Source: Salminus brasiliensis (Eukaryota; Chordata; Actinopteri; Characiformes; Bryconidae). From it: DNA of 64,000 bases. The stretch lies in NCBI RefSeq assembly GCF_030463535.1, contig NC_132899.1:20365990-20429989 (forward strand). The letters run 5' to 3'. The translations under genes and the position numbers were made by a program. The notes under the pieces were generated by a model. It was not told the origin of the DNA. It saw only the letters and a list, made by a program, of their open reading frames with translations, and did no database searches. How positions within the stretch are numbered: the first letter of the stretch is position 1; every line of letters begins with the position of its first letter. This document shows positions 1 through 8,240 of this stretch, in pieces.

Positions 1-82
1 AACAATCAGAATATGCAGAAACAAAAGCATGCACTCTCTCCCATGTAAAAGATCCCTTTCATGCTAGCTATGAAACTCTGAA
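1..82. repeat. Upstream copy of tRNA 5'-flank duplicated at 720-803
   Basis: This stretch is nearly identical to 720-803, with only a few substitutions. In the second copy it lies about 53 bp beyond the 5' end of a minus-strand tRNA-Leu. This copy therefore probably flanks another tRNA-Leu just left of the window. It marks a tandemly amplified tRNA unit. Confidence 0.8.
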
Positions 83-199
83 ACAGACAATGACCATTCG
101 GTAACACAGGAAAGCGCAAAGCAATGGCAGCTGAAAGACAGCATTAAGCATATTCCAGCATGAGACCAATCTGAGATGGGGTTGTTGCAAAAGCTTGAC

Positions 200-281
200 T
201 GGCAGTGGTGGGATTTGAACCCACGCCTCCACAGAGACTGGAGCCTAAATCTAGCGCCTTAGACCACTCGGCCGCACTACC
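200..281 (-). tRNA. tRNA-Leu (anticodon TAG)
   Basis: Read on the minus strand, this is an 82-nt type II (long variable arm) tRNA. The acceptor stem GGTAGTG pairs with CACTGCC, with one G-U pair. The D arm contains GGCCGAGTGG, and the anticodon loop TTTAGGC gives anticodon TAG. The variable arm pairs CTCTGTGGAG-like bases, and the T arm is GTGGG TTCAAAT CCCAC. A-box and B-box promoter elements are internal; the B box has TTCAA in place of TTCGA. The anticodon stem (CTAGA/TCCAG) has one A-C mismatch. No CCA is encoded, as in eukaryotes. A short TTTT Pol III stop lies at 189-192 (AAAA on +). It is probably functional but slightly diverged. Confidence 0.9.
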
Positions 282-585
282 TTTCACAATAACCGCCTTT
301 GTCTGCTTTGGAAAAATGAAGGCTACATTGTTTTGACAAACAAACAGAAAATTGTGTGCAATTGCAGTGTTCCCAGATTGGTTGTCTGGTTGTAACATAA
401 GCTTCCATGTAAATGTTGTCATGAAAAAACTTTGAGTGAAGTATTTGATCAGAAAATCCACAAACATGCTGAAATATAGTAAAATATGGAGGCATTCCTT
501 AAAAAGAATGTCTCAGACAATAAAATTTTCTGTTGGAAACATTGTTTGTGCATTTTTGTGTCTCTGAGCTAAAAAAAACTGCTTT

Positions 586-667
586 TGGCAGCGGTGGGAT
601 TCGAACCCACGCCCCCGAAAAGACTGGAGCCTTAATCCAGTGCCTTACACCGCTCGGCCAAGCTACC
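586..667 (-). tRNA. tRNA-Leu (anticodon AAG)
   Basis: This is an 82-nt minus-strand tRNA with acceptor GGTAGCT / CGCTGCC; position 7-66 is a T-C mismatch where the family normally has G-C. The D arm contains GGCCGAGCGG. The anticodon stem CTGGA/TCCAG is perfect, and loop TTAAGGC gives anticodon AAG. The T arm GTGGG TTCGAAT CCCAC is canonical, so the B box is intact. A strong Pol III terminator (T8 on the minus strand) lies at 571-578. It shares its fold and most bases with the TAG gene at 200-281. Confidence 0.92.
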
Positions 668-719
668 TTCTGCAGTTGCGGTTGCTATTTCCTTTGTTTT
701 GCAAGGTTTTATCATCTTA

Positions 720-803
720 AAAACAATCAGAATATGCAGAAACAAAAGCATGCAGTCTCTCCCATGAAAAAGATCCCTTTCATGCTAGCTATGAAACTCT
801 GAA
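720..803. repeat. Second copy of tRNA 5'-flank (see 1-82)
   Basis: A near-identical duplicate of 1-82, upstream (on the minus strand) of tRNA-Leu(AAG). It indicates that the tRNA genes were amplified with their flanks. Confidence 0.8.
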
Positions 804-1477
804 CGCTTTTTTTTTTTAACGTTGGCTGAAAGAAAGAAAAGTCAGTGGCATATAGGAACTGGAGTCACTTCGATAAGACCCTTGTTCCTGTCGCCCCACC
901 CGTGTTCTGTAAAGTCCTTTTCCTTCTGCGCTATGATTTGCTAATGACGCTCCACTGCCTGCGCTTAGACCGGATGTTGAAAAAAAACACACACACACCT
1001 CAAAGTATTGAACAGTTGCATGACATCCAAAATACAGTTAATCCATACGAACATAAATCGGAAGTCACTGGAAACAAGTGATATATTTGACATAGATGGA
1101 GACAGAAGACAAACCCACATGTGAATCATATTACTTCTTGGGCTGTGTTTATACTTTTTCAGCTTTGGTTCGATTAAAAAATTAACCCTGGTGCGATTGC
1201 TCTGTTAAGTAAGTAGTGTAAACGCTGCCTTTCAAACTCAAAGGCATCTAAATAGTGATGGGAATTCTAAACACTAAAGAGAGCTGGCTCTTTCATCTCT
1301 CAAATTATGTGTAAAATGAATTATTAATGTAAAAACATACACAACTTTTTCATATATCCAGTTCACATATGCCTTTGCATTGGTTAAATGTTAACTTTGC
1401 ACAGTCTATCACATTAAAAAGTATCCAAACTTTACTACGTTTCTTGTCCCTCATTTCCCTCATCTGTCTAGCGTGTA
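804..1477. other. Intergenic, nothing recognised
   Basis: AT-leaning sequence with a short CA run near 990 and no coding exon, RNA gene or transposon that I can support. Confidence 0.6.
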
Positions 1478-1489
1478 GTCTGTCTGTCA

Positions 1490-1566
<77 letters not shown>
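1478..1566. repeat. Compound (TCTG)n-(CT)n microsatellite
   Basis: TCTG units pass into an uninterrupted CT run of roughly 50 bp. The tract is immediately followed by the first unit of the 3-kb tandem duplication. A shorter CT tract sits at the corresponding boundary near 4515-4537, so this repeat marks the breakpoint of the duplication. Confidence 0.95.
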
Positions 1567-1569
<3 letters not shown>

Positions 1570-1707
1570 CCCCTAGAGAACTTTGCGGGAGGCTCTCCTG
1601 TAGTGTGACACACAGACACCGCCACACATCTTGACCATTAACGTGTGGCTTTAACAAAAAAACAAAAAAGAAAAAAAAAATCGGTTCACAGTCGCGGATC
1701 GGACGCG

Positions 1708-1762
1708 ACTGACCCATCACTACGCCTGAACGAGCCAAACGCAGGACAGGATTTCACAGGAT
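1708..1762. repeat. 55-bp direct repeat, left copy (pairs with 2532-2586)
   Basis: The same 55-bp block beginning ACTGACCCATC recurs at 2532-2586 and again in unit C (4738-4792 and 5562-5616). The two copies bracket a segment of about 770 bp. No function is evident. Confidence 0.85.
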
Positions 1763-2531
1763 TAGCGGCGCTGTGTCCCAAACCACACTACCACACCAGA
1801 AAGTGTTTCAAAACTAGCACCACTACAATTGCATTTATTTATTAGTGTAGGTGCCTCAGTAAACTGAAGACATGCGAGTTGGGATGCAGCCACAGCAACG
1901 TTCATTTTTACAGCTATAATGTACGTCGTCAAAATGTGTCTTAAGTGTTAATTAATACACATCTCAAGCCCATGTGATTTATACAATATGAGATAAGGGT
2001 CTAAGGGTTTATGTTTTTATTTTTATCACACCTCTATCTCCAGCCTTCTGTCATATGTGCGTCATACCATCACCTTTCCCCCTAATTTTTGGTTCCAATG
2101 TATAATTTGCTTGCTTGGTCCAGACCAAGGGAACCGAACTTACAAGTAGTTCACATCACTTACACAACCTTCTCGAGGGCCAGGCAGACTTCACACCCCT
2201 TCTTCTTGATCCACACCTCACAAAACATACAAACCACACTAACGTACGTCGTGGGGAAAAAAAGGAACGAAATAAACACGTGTGCGTTATTAAAAAGTAC
2301 GTAGATTTATTCAATGTGACTGTTAAGGGTCTAAATGGGTTTAAGTTTTTATGTATTCATTCGCGCTTCCATCCGTCCGAGCTCTGATTCTTCCAGGGAA
2401 ACAATATAACCAGTCCGCTCCAACCAACAACCCGCTGTTTGCCCGCGATGCTGCAGCTTAAATCCCGCCCGTTACTGATTGCGTGGATCACGCAGGATCC
2501 GCAGACCTCTATCTACCACCAGCCTTAGGTC
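1763..2531. other. Non-coding segment between the 55-bp repeats
   Basis: I see no supported exon. On the minus strand an AATAAA hexamer (TTTATT at 2306-2311) lies about 285 bp past the stop of the repeat-protein gene and could be its poly(A) signal. An identical segment exists in unit C. Confidence 0.45.
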
Positions 2532-2586
2532 ACTGACCCATCACTACGCCTGAACGAGCCAAACGCAGGACAGGATTTCACAGGAT
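2532..2586. repeat. 55-bp direct repeat, right copy
   Basis: Matches 1708-1762. It lies just beyond the stop codon of the minus-strand repeat-protein frame. See the entry for the left copy. Confidence 0.85.
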
Positions 2587-2594
2587 GGATCCGC

Positions 2595-3701
2595 TTACAC
2601 AGCACTCTGGAGCGCCAGACAGGCTTCACACCTCTTCCACCGGGACCCACGAATCTGTGTTTTTCGACCAGCAGGTGGGGTGGGCTGAGGATAGCTGGCT
2701 TTCTGTGAGCTGGAGGTTTCCATTAAAGCGTCCTCATTAGTATAAGCAGCGCGGACCAGTTCATACGGGTTCTTTCGGACATCAATGAGGAGACTACTGT
2801 GACCTTCTCTGAGTTCCCGCCGCTTGGTTCTTTCCTCAGCCACATTGTACTTGGACAAGGGTTTGTTTCGGCCAATATTGACCCATTCACCCACATAGTC
2901 CACCTTCTGGGATTCAGCAGCACAATCAGAGCTGAGCCTGGTGACCTTCAGGAAGCTCCTTGGCTCCGCCATAGGCAACGTGGGCAACATTAGAGGGGCA
3001 AGTCTGGGTCTTTCTTTCTGGGTTGGAGGCTTGTACAGAGCGGTGGGTTGTTTCTTGTGTATATCTGGTAAAAAAGACCCGCCGCTTCTTCCTCCAGGAA
3101 ACAGGGTCAGAGGTCCTCCACTGGGCCCCTGCCTCAGCGGAGGAAGGGACTTACCTCCAGGACACAGCGTAAGAGGTCCTTCACTGGGCCCCTGCCTCAG
3201 CGATGGAAGGGACTTACCTCCAGGACACAGGGTCAGAGGTCCTCCACTGGGCCCCTGCCTCAGCGGAGGAAGGGACTTACCTCCAGGACACAGGGTCAGA
3301 GGTCCTTCACTGGGCCCCTGCCTCAGCGATGGAAGGGACTTACCTCCAGGACACAGGGTCAGAGGTCCTTCACTGGGCCCCTGCCTCAGCGATGGAAGGG
3401 ACTTACTTCCAGGACACAGGGTCAGAGGTCCTTCACTGGGCCCCTGCCTCAGCGGCTGCAGGGACTTACCTTCAATGCACAGGGTGAGAAGTCCTTCACT
3501 GGGCCCCTGCCTCAGCGGCTGCAGGGACTTACCTTCAATGCACAGGGTGAGAAGTCCTTCACTGGGCACCTGCCTCAGCGGCTGCAGGGACTTACCTTCA
3601 ATGCACAGGGTGAGAAGTCCTTCACTGGGCACCTGCCTCAGACTCAGCGGCTGCAGGAACTGCCGACCCTTCATCGGTTTCGGTCTAGCATTGAACGTCA
3701 T
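2595..3701 (-). CDS. Unrecognised 21-residue-repeat protein, copy A (368 aa)
   Basis: I do not recognise this family. The frame starts at the first ATG (3699-3701, residues MTFNARP), shared by both copies. A short N-terminus rich in basic residues and Pro leads into eight full 21-residue repeats plus one degenerate unit. The core is close to GPSEGPLTLCPGGKS. A non-repetitive C-terminal half of about 165 residues follows, containing DYVGEWVNIGRNKPLSKYN and ELVRAAYTNED, and it looks like ordinary coding sequence. The repeat period is 63 bp, so copy number can change without breaking frame. Evidence for a real gene: an identical frame is kept in copy C, a TATA box and CRE lie directly upstream on this strand, and a homologous relic lies at 8045-8240. 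There is no signal peptide or membrane segment. Each full repeat also carries a GTAAGT donor-like site, so the true mRNA may be spliced. Confidence 0.6.
   Translation of the reverse strand: MTFNARPKPMKGRQFLQPLSLRQVPSEGLLTLCIEGKSLQPLRQVPSEGLLTLCIEGKSLQPLRQGPSEGLLTLCIEGKSLQPLRQGPSEGPLTLCPGSKSLPSLRQGPSEGPLTLCPGGKSLPSLRQGPSEGPLTLCPGGKSLPPLRQGPSGGPLTLCPGGKSLPSLRQGPSEGPLTLCPGGKSLPPLRQGPSGGPLTLFPGGRSGGSFLPDIHKKQPTALYKPPTQKERPRLAPLMLPTLPMAEPRSFLKVTRLSSDCAAESQKVDYVGEWVNIGRNKPLSKYNVAEERTKRRELREGHSSLLIDVRKNPYELVRAAYTNEDALMETSSSQKASYPQPTPPAGRKTQIRGSRWKRCEACLALQSAV
3085..3645. repeat. 63-bp minisatellite array, copy A
   Basis: Eight complete 63-bp units plus one decayed unit. The spacing is seen directly: CTGGGCCCCT begins at 3121 and 3184, and so on. 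Two subtypes occur. Three GLLTLCIEG-type units lie at the 5' (high-coordinate) end, followed by GPLTLCPGG-type units. The array is coding in the minus-strand frame. Confidence 0.95.
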
Positions 3702-3781
3702 GACTACCTCCGCAATGACAGCAGACAACCTTCTCCAATGCAGCGTCGCATCAGAATGAACCCGTCACAGTATTTGGGTAC

Positions 3782-3830
3782 TATTTATAACTTCTGTTGG
3801 GCCCGATTGTGACGTCATCGCAAGGCCAAT
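3782..3830 (-). promoter_or_regulatory. TATA + CRE + CCAAT promoter of repeat-protein copy A
   Basis: On the minus strand, TATAAATA (complement of 3782-3789) lies 81 bp before the ATG. A perfect palindromic CRE TGACGTCA lies at 3810-3817, and a CCAAT-type motif lies at 3825-3830 (on the + strand). A TATA box with a proximal CRE is typical of cAMP/CREM-driven genes such as those of haploid germ cells; that reading of tissue is inference. The same arrangement is kept in copy C. Confidence 0.6.
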
Positions 3831-3959
3831 ATATATATAGACGTTCGGTTTTTTTTTTAGTTTTTTTTTTTATAGCGAGATAAACAATGGCAGAAATAAC
3901 TACACATAACTGTCTCTTTTATGTGTAAAATACATTTAAAATAAATAAAAAAATAATAA

Positions 3960-4107
3960 ATTGTACCACATTTTTTCCAACATGTTTGACGGACCAGACA
4001 AACAGCGATCAGGGCCGTGTCTGCCTACCAGTGCTTTGAGCAGCCGGGCTGGTGAGCCCATGGCCATTGCTGTTACCATGGTTCAGGCTTTGTCAGGGTG
4101 CCCCCTT
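3960..4107. repeat. Distal block of unit A (matches 7060-7190)
   Basis: A block of about 140 bp with the motif GACCAGACAAACAGCGATCAGG is present at the far end of units A and C, differing at only a few bases. In A it is cut off by a short poly(A) run at about 4112-4130. In C it continues into unique sequence. Confidence 0.8.
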
Positions 4108-4109
4108 TA

Positions 4110-4516
4110 ACAAAAAAAAAAAAAAAAAAAAACGGTTCACAGTCGCGGATCGGACGCGACTGACCCATCACTACGCCTGAACGAGCCAAACGCCGCAGCC
4201 GCTTGGTTCTTTTCTCAACCACATTGTACTTGGACAAGGGTTTGTTTCGGCCAATATTGAGCCATTCACCCACGTAGTCCACCTTCGGGGATTCAGCAGC
4301 ACAGCCAGAGCTGAGCCTGGTGACCTTCAGGAAGCTCCTTGGCTCCGCCATAGGCAACGTGGGCAACATTAGAGGGGCAAGTCTGGGTCTTTTTTTTCTG
4401 GGTGGAGGCTTGTACAGAGCGGTGGGTTGTTTCTTGTGTATATCTGGTAAAAAAGACCTGCCGCTTCTTCCTCCAGGAAACAGGGTCAGAGGTCCTCCAC
4501 TGGGCCCCTGCCTCAC
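4110..4516 (-). pseudogene. Internally deleted third copy (B) of the repeat-protein gene
   Basis: The segment starts with the block seen at 1683-1740, then jumps about 1.07 kb to sequence matching 2815 onward. It runs through the C-terminal half of the repeat protein and stops inside the first degenerate repeat, fused to a CT microsatellite at about 4515. The N-terminus, all full repeats and the promoter are absent. The last part of the C-terminus is also missing and replaced by unrelated codons. Several substitutions relative to A and C show that it is older or unconstrained. It is a non-functional fragment. Confidence 0.85.
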
Positions 4517-5624
4517 TCTCTCTCTCTCTCTCTCTCTCGTCCCCCTAGAGAACTTTGCGGGAGGCTCTCCTGTAGTGTGCTCAGTGCGCTGTCACTGCGT
4601 GTCTGTAACCCTGCCCCTCTCCTCCTGCTCAGTGTAGACACACAGACACCGCCACACATCTTGACCATTAACGTGTGGCTTTAACAAAAAAACAAAAAAG
4701 AAAAAAAAAATCGGTTCACAGTCGCGGATCGGACGCGACTGACCCATCACTACGCCTGAACGAGCCAAACGCAGGACAGGATTTCACAGGATTAGCGGCG
4801 CTGTGTCCCAAACCACACTACCACACCAGAAAGTGTTTCAAAACTAGCACCACTACAATTGCATTTATTTATTAGTGTAGGTGCCTCAGTAAACTGAAGA
4901 CATGCGAGTTGGGATGCAGCCACAGCAACGTTCATTTTTACAGCTATAATGTACGTCGTCAAAATGTGTCTTAAGTGTTAATTAATACACATCTCAAGCC
5001 CATGTGATTTATACAATATGAGATAAGGGTCTAAGGGTTTATGTTTTTATTTTTATCACACCTCTATCTCCAGCCTTCTGTCATATGTGCGTCATACCAT
5101 CACCTTTCCCCCTAATTTTTGGTTCCAATGTATAATTTGCTTGCTTGGTCCAGACCAAGGGAACCGAACTTACAAGTAGTTCACATCACTTACACAACCT
5201 TCTCGAGGGCCAGGCAGACTTCACACCCCTTCTTCTTGATCCACACCTCACAAAACATACAAACCACACTAACGTACGTCGTGGGGAAAAAAAGGAACGA
5301 AATAAACACGTGTGCGTTATTAAAAAGTACGTAGATTTATTCAATGTGACTGTTAAGGGTCTAAATGGGTTTAAGTTTTTATGTATTCATTCGCGCTTCC
5401 ATCCGTCCGAGCTCTGATTCTTCCAGGGAAACAATATAACCAGTCCGCTCCAACCAACAACCCGCTGTTTGCCCGCGATGCTGCAGCTTAAATCCCGCCC
5501 GTTACTGATTGCGTGGATCACGCAGGATCCGCAGACCTCTATCTACCACCAGCCTTAGGTCACTGACCCATCACTACGCCTGAACGAGCCAAACGCAGGA
5601 CAGGATTTCACAGGATGGATCCGC

Positions 5625-6794
5625 TTACACAGCACTCTGGAGCGCCAGACAGGCTTCACACCTCTTCCACCGGGACCCACGAATCTGTGCTTTTCGACCA
5701 GCAGGTGGGGTGGGCTGAGGATAGCTGGCTTTCTGTGAGCTGGAGGTTTCCATTAAAGCGTCCTCATTAGTATAAGCAGCGCGGACCAGTTCGTACGGGT
5801 TCTTTCGGACATCAATGAGAAGACTACTGTGACCTTCTCTGAGTTCCCACCGCTTGGTTCTTTCCTCAGCCACATTGTACTTGGACAAGGGTTTGTTTCG
5901 GCCAATATTGACCCATTCACCCACATAGTCCACCTTCTGGGATTCAGCAGCACAATCAGAGCTGAGCCTGGTGACCTTCAGGAAGCTCCTTGGCTCCGCC
6001 ATAGGCAACGTGGGCAACATTAGAGGGGCAAGTTTGGGTCTTTCTTTCTGCGTTGGAGGCTTGTACAGAGCGGTGGGTTGTTTCTTGTGTATATCTGGTA
6101 AAAAAGACCCGCCGCTTCTTCCTCCAGGAAACAGGGTCAGAGGTCCTCCACTGGGCCCCTGCCTCAGCGATGGAAGGGACTTACCTCCAGAACACAGGGT
6201 CAGAGGTCCTCCACTGGGCCCCTGCCTCAGCGATGGAATGGACTTACCTCCAGAACACAGGGTCAGAGGTCCTTCACTGGGCCCCTGCCTCAGCGATGGA
6301 ATGGACTTACCTCCAGAACACAGGGTCAGAGGTCCTTCACTGGGCCCCTGCCTCAGCGATGGAATGGACTTACCTCCAGAACACAGGGTCAGAGGTCCTT
6401 CACTGGGCCCCTGCCTCAGCGATGGAAGGGACTTACTTCCAGAACACAGGGTCAGAGGTCCTTCACTGGGCCCCTGCCTCAGCGATGGAATGGACTTACC
6501 TCCAGAACACAGGGTCAGAGGTCCTTCACTGGGCCCCTGCCTCAGCGATGGAAGGGACTTACTTCCAGGACACAGGGTCAGAGGTCCTTCACTGGGCCCC
6601 TGCCTCAGCGATGGAAGGGACTTACTTCCAGGACACAGGGTCAGAGGTCCTTCACTGGGCCCCTGCCTCAGCGGCTGCAGGGACTTACCTTCAATGCACA
6701 GGGTGAGAAGTCCTTCACTGGGCACCTGCCTCAGACTCAGCGGCTGCAGGAACTGCCGACCCTTCATCGGTTTCGGTCTAGCATTGAACGTCAT
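5625..6794 (-). CDS. Unrecognised 21-residue-repeat protein, copy C (389 aa)
   Basis: This is the paralogue of the frame at 2595-3701, with the same N-terminal MTFNARP start and almost identical C-terminal half. The array differs: nine full 21-residue units plus one degenerate unit. Only one GLLTLCIEG-type unit remains, and many units have CSGGKSIPS in place of CPGGKSLPS. The flanks are nearly identical while the array has changed in number and type, which is what recent duplication plus minisatellite turnover would give. The ATG at 6792-6794 is used because it is the first ATG in frame. The CRE/TATA promoter upstream is intact. Function is unknown. It could also be read as spliced, because each unit has a phase-1 GTAAGT. 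Confidence 0.6.
   Translation of the reverse strand: MTFNARPKPMKGRQFLQPLSLRQVPSEGLLTLCIEGKSLQPLRQGPSEGPLTLCPGSKSLPSLRQGPSEGPLTLCPGSKSLPSLRQGPSEGPLTLCSGGKSIPSLRQGPSEGPLTLCSGSKSLPSLRQGPSEGPLTLCSGGKSIPSLRQGPSEGPLTLCSGGKSIPSLRQGPSEGPLTLCSGGKSIPSLRQGPSGGPLTLCSGGKSLPSLRQGPSGGPLTLFPGGRSGGSFLPDIHKKQPTALYKPPTQKERPKLAPLMLPTLPMAEPRSFLKVTRLSSDCAAESQKVDYVGEWVNIGRNKPLSKYNVAEERTKRWELREGHSSLLIDVRKNPYELVRAAYTNEDALMETSSSQKASYPQPTPPAGRKAQIRGSRWKRCEACLALQSAV
6130..6735. repeat. 63-bp minisatellite array, copy C
   Basis: Nine full 63-bp units plus a decayed one, homologous to the array at 3085-3645 but with different unit variants and number. A + strand reading frame is also open through it, simply because 63 is a multiple of 3. 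Confidence 0.95.
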
Positions 6795-6874
6795 GACTAC
6801 CTCCGCAATGACAGCAGACGACCTTCTCCGATGCAGCGTCGCATCAGAATGAACCCGTCACAGTATTTGGGTAC

Positions 6875-6920
6875 TATTTATAACCTCTGATTGTGACGTC
6901 ATCGCAAGGCCAATATATAT
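6875..6920 (-). promoter_or_regulatory. TATA + CRE promoter of repeat-protein copy C
   Basis: TATAAATA (complement of 6875-6882) lies 81 bp before the ATG, the same distance as in copy A. CRE TGACGTCA lies at 6894-6901, 9 bp closer to the TATA box than in copy A because of a small indel. The element is kept in both copies. Confidence 0.6.
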
Positions 6921-7595
6921 ATATAGACGTTCGGGGTTTTTTTATTTATTTTTTTTATAGCGAGATAAATAATGGCAGAAATAACTACAAATAACTGTCT
7001 CTTTTATGTGTTAAATACATTTAAAATAAATTAAAAAAATAATAAATTGTACCACATTTTTACCAACATGTTTGAAGGACCAGACAAACAGCGATCAGGG
7101 CCGTTTCTGCCTACCAGTGCTTTGAGCAGCCGGGCCGGTGAGCCCATGGCCATTGCTGTTACCATGGTTCAGGCTTTGTCAGGGTGCCCCCTTGTGGAGC
7201 TGGAGAGGCATGCCGGAGGTGGGCAAGTAAAGTCAAGTCAAGAGGCTGTCGTTAAAAATAAGCAACAGATGCTTTTAATAATAACTGGTGATAATAATAT
7301 ATAATATAAGCTGTAGTAGTGTAATAAATAGTAAATCATTGCTGTTTTAGATCTACATATTGGTCTATATTTGGAGGACAGTACATTTAGTTACCCTAAA
7401 ATCCATACTGCTAATTTCTTCCTTTGATAGCCCATCTAGCCAGCACATTCTGAAACCCTTGCATTGATTTAAAAAAAAACATTAAACATTAGAATAAATA
7501 AATTATTGAAACATTAATACATTCATAAAGAAATGAATAAGAGTACACACGGAAAATACCAATTTAAAGGAACACACACACTTTATTACATCAAC

Positions 7596-7860
7596 AGAGC
7601 AGGAAGATAAGATAAGATAAGATAGTCCTTTATTAGTCCCGCAGTGGGGAAATTCACAGTGTGACAGCAGAAAGGGATAGCAAGACACTCAGTTACAAAA
7701 ATTTGGATAAATAATTTACACTATGTACAAAATATAAATAAGAATTAAAAAAGCAATAAACAATATTATTTACAGCAAAAGACTCTTAATTGAACATGGG
7801 GGGGGGGTATTGCACATAGTATTCCCTGAACATGAACATGTGTGTGTAGTTAAGTGTGTG
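7596..7860. mobile_element. Degenerate dispersed retroelement-like repeat, copy 1
   Basis: It starts in GATAAGATAAGATA followed by CCTTTATTAGTCCCGCAGTGG and GGGAAATTCACAGTG. This motif is very common at ends of teleost retroelement-derived repeats. The same order of motifs recurs at 13232-13660, including ATATTATTTACAG and CCTGAACATG(TG)n. There is no coding capacity. The class is inferred from recall, not from a search. Confidence 0.6.
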
Positions 7861-8044
7861 CGTAGGAGATGCTGTTCCTCCTTAAAGCTAGGCTACAGTA
7901 CATTGGACTTTCATTTATACTGGATTTTATTAATGTTTAAATTAAAGTTGTATTTGAGCAAAGCATCTGAGCAAAGATTGGAAAATATATAACATCTCTG
8001 TCAAAAAAGTATCACGTATTAAACTTTTCAGCATAGTTGAGCTC

Positions 8045-8240
8045 AGCAGATGTTCAGATGATGGGCACCATCAAGAGGGCAAACCTACCAGGCGCTCTGG
8101 GTCTTGCATGTTGTTTTTTCTAGAGCTTTGAGGTCTTTCTTACAAATATCTGGTGCAAAGGAAACACTGCTCTTACCTCCAGTGCACAAGTTCAGAGCTC
8201 CTTCACTGGGTCTGCCGTCCCTTTAGCATTGTCCTATATT
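8045..8240 (-). pseudogene. Single-repeat relic of the 21-residue-repeat gene
   Basis: Read on the minus strand, this stretch gives recognisable pieces of the repeat-protein gene in the right order. These are MLKGRQ (compare MKGRQ), one repeat PSEGALNLCTGGKS, then SFAPDICKKDLKALEK (compare SFLPDIHKKQPTALYK), then a stop. A frameshift separates the first piece from the second. Only one repeat unit is present, with no array. Nucleotide similarity to the end of the array in copies A and C is clear across about 70 bp. It is an older paralogue or a remnant of the pre-expansion state. Confidence 0.75.

Larger units (their letters stand above)
1567..7190. repeat. Tandem segmental duplication (A, truncated B, C), offset 3030 bp
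   Basis: Unit A (about 1567-4107) and unit C (about 4538-7190) align at a constant offset of 3030 bp from their first bases to the start of the 63-bp arrays, with only scattered substitutions. Examples are the block starting GCCACACATC at 1621 and 4651, and the open reading frames ending at 2595 and 5625. Beyond the arrays the offset changes because the arrays differ in repeat number. Both units end in a shared block (about 3960-4107 and 7050-7190). Between them, about 4110-4516 is an internally deleted copy B. The near identity suggests a recent duplication. Confidence 0.93.

Noticed and set aside
1350-1738. Reading frames of Arg-Glu and Leu-Ser runs around 1500-1566
   Set aside because: They are translations of the CT microsatellite.
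2941-3759. Long + strand open frame through the 63-bp array (and its partner at 5971-6852)
   Set aside because: The frame is open because the repeat length is a multiple of three. The promoter elements, non-repetitive conserved C-terminal half and relic homology all support the minus-strand frame.
8045-8240. Donor and acceptor about 27 bp apart in the relic as an ancestral mini-intron
   Set aside because: It is too short for a vertebrate spliceosomal intron, and the bases between translate in frame with the intact copies.
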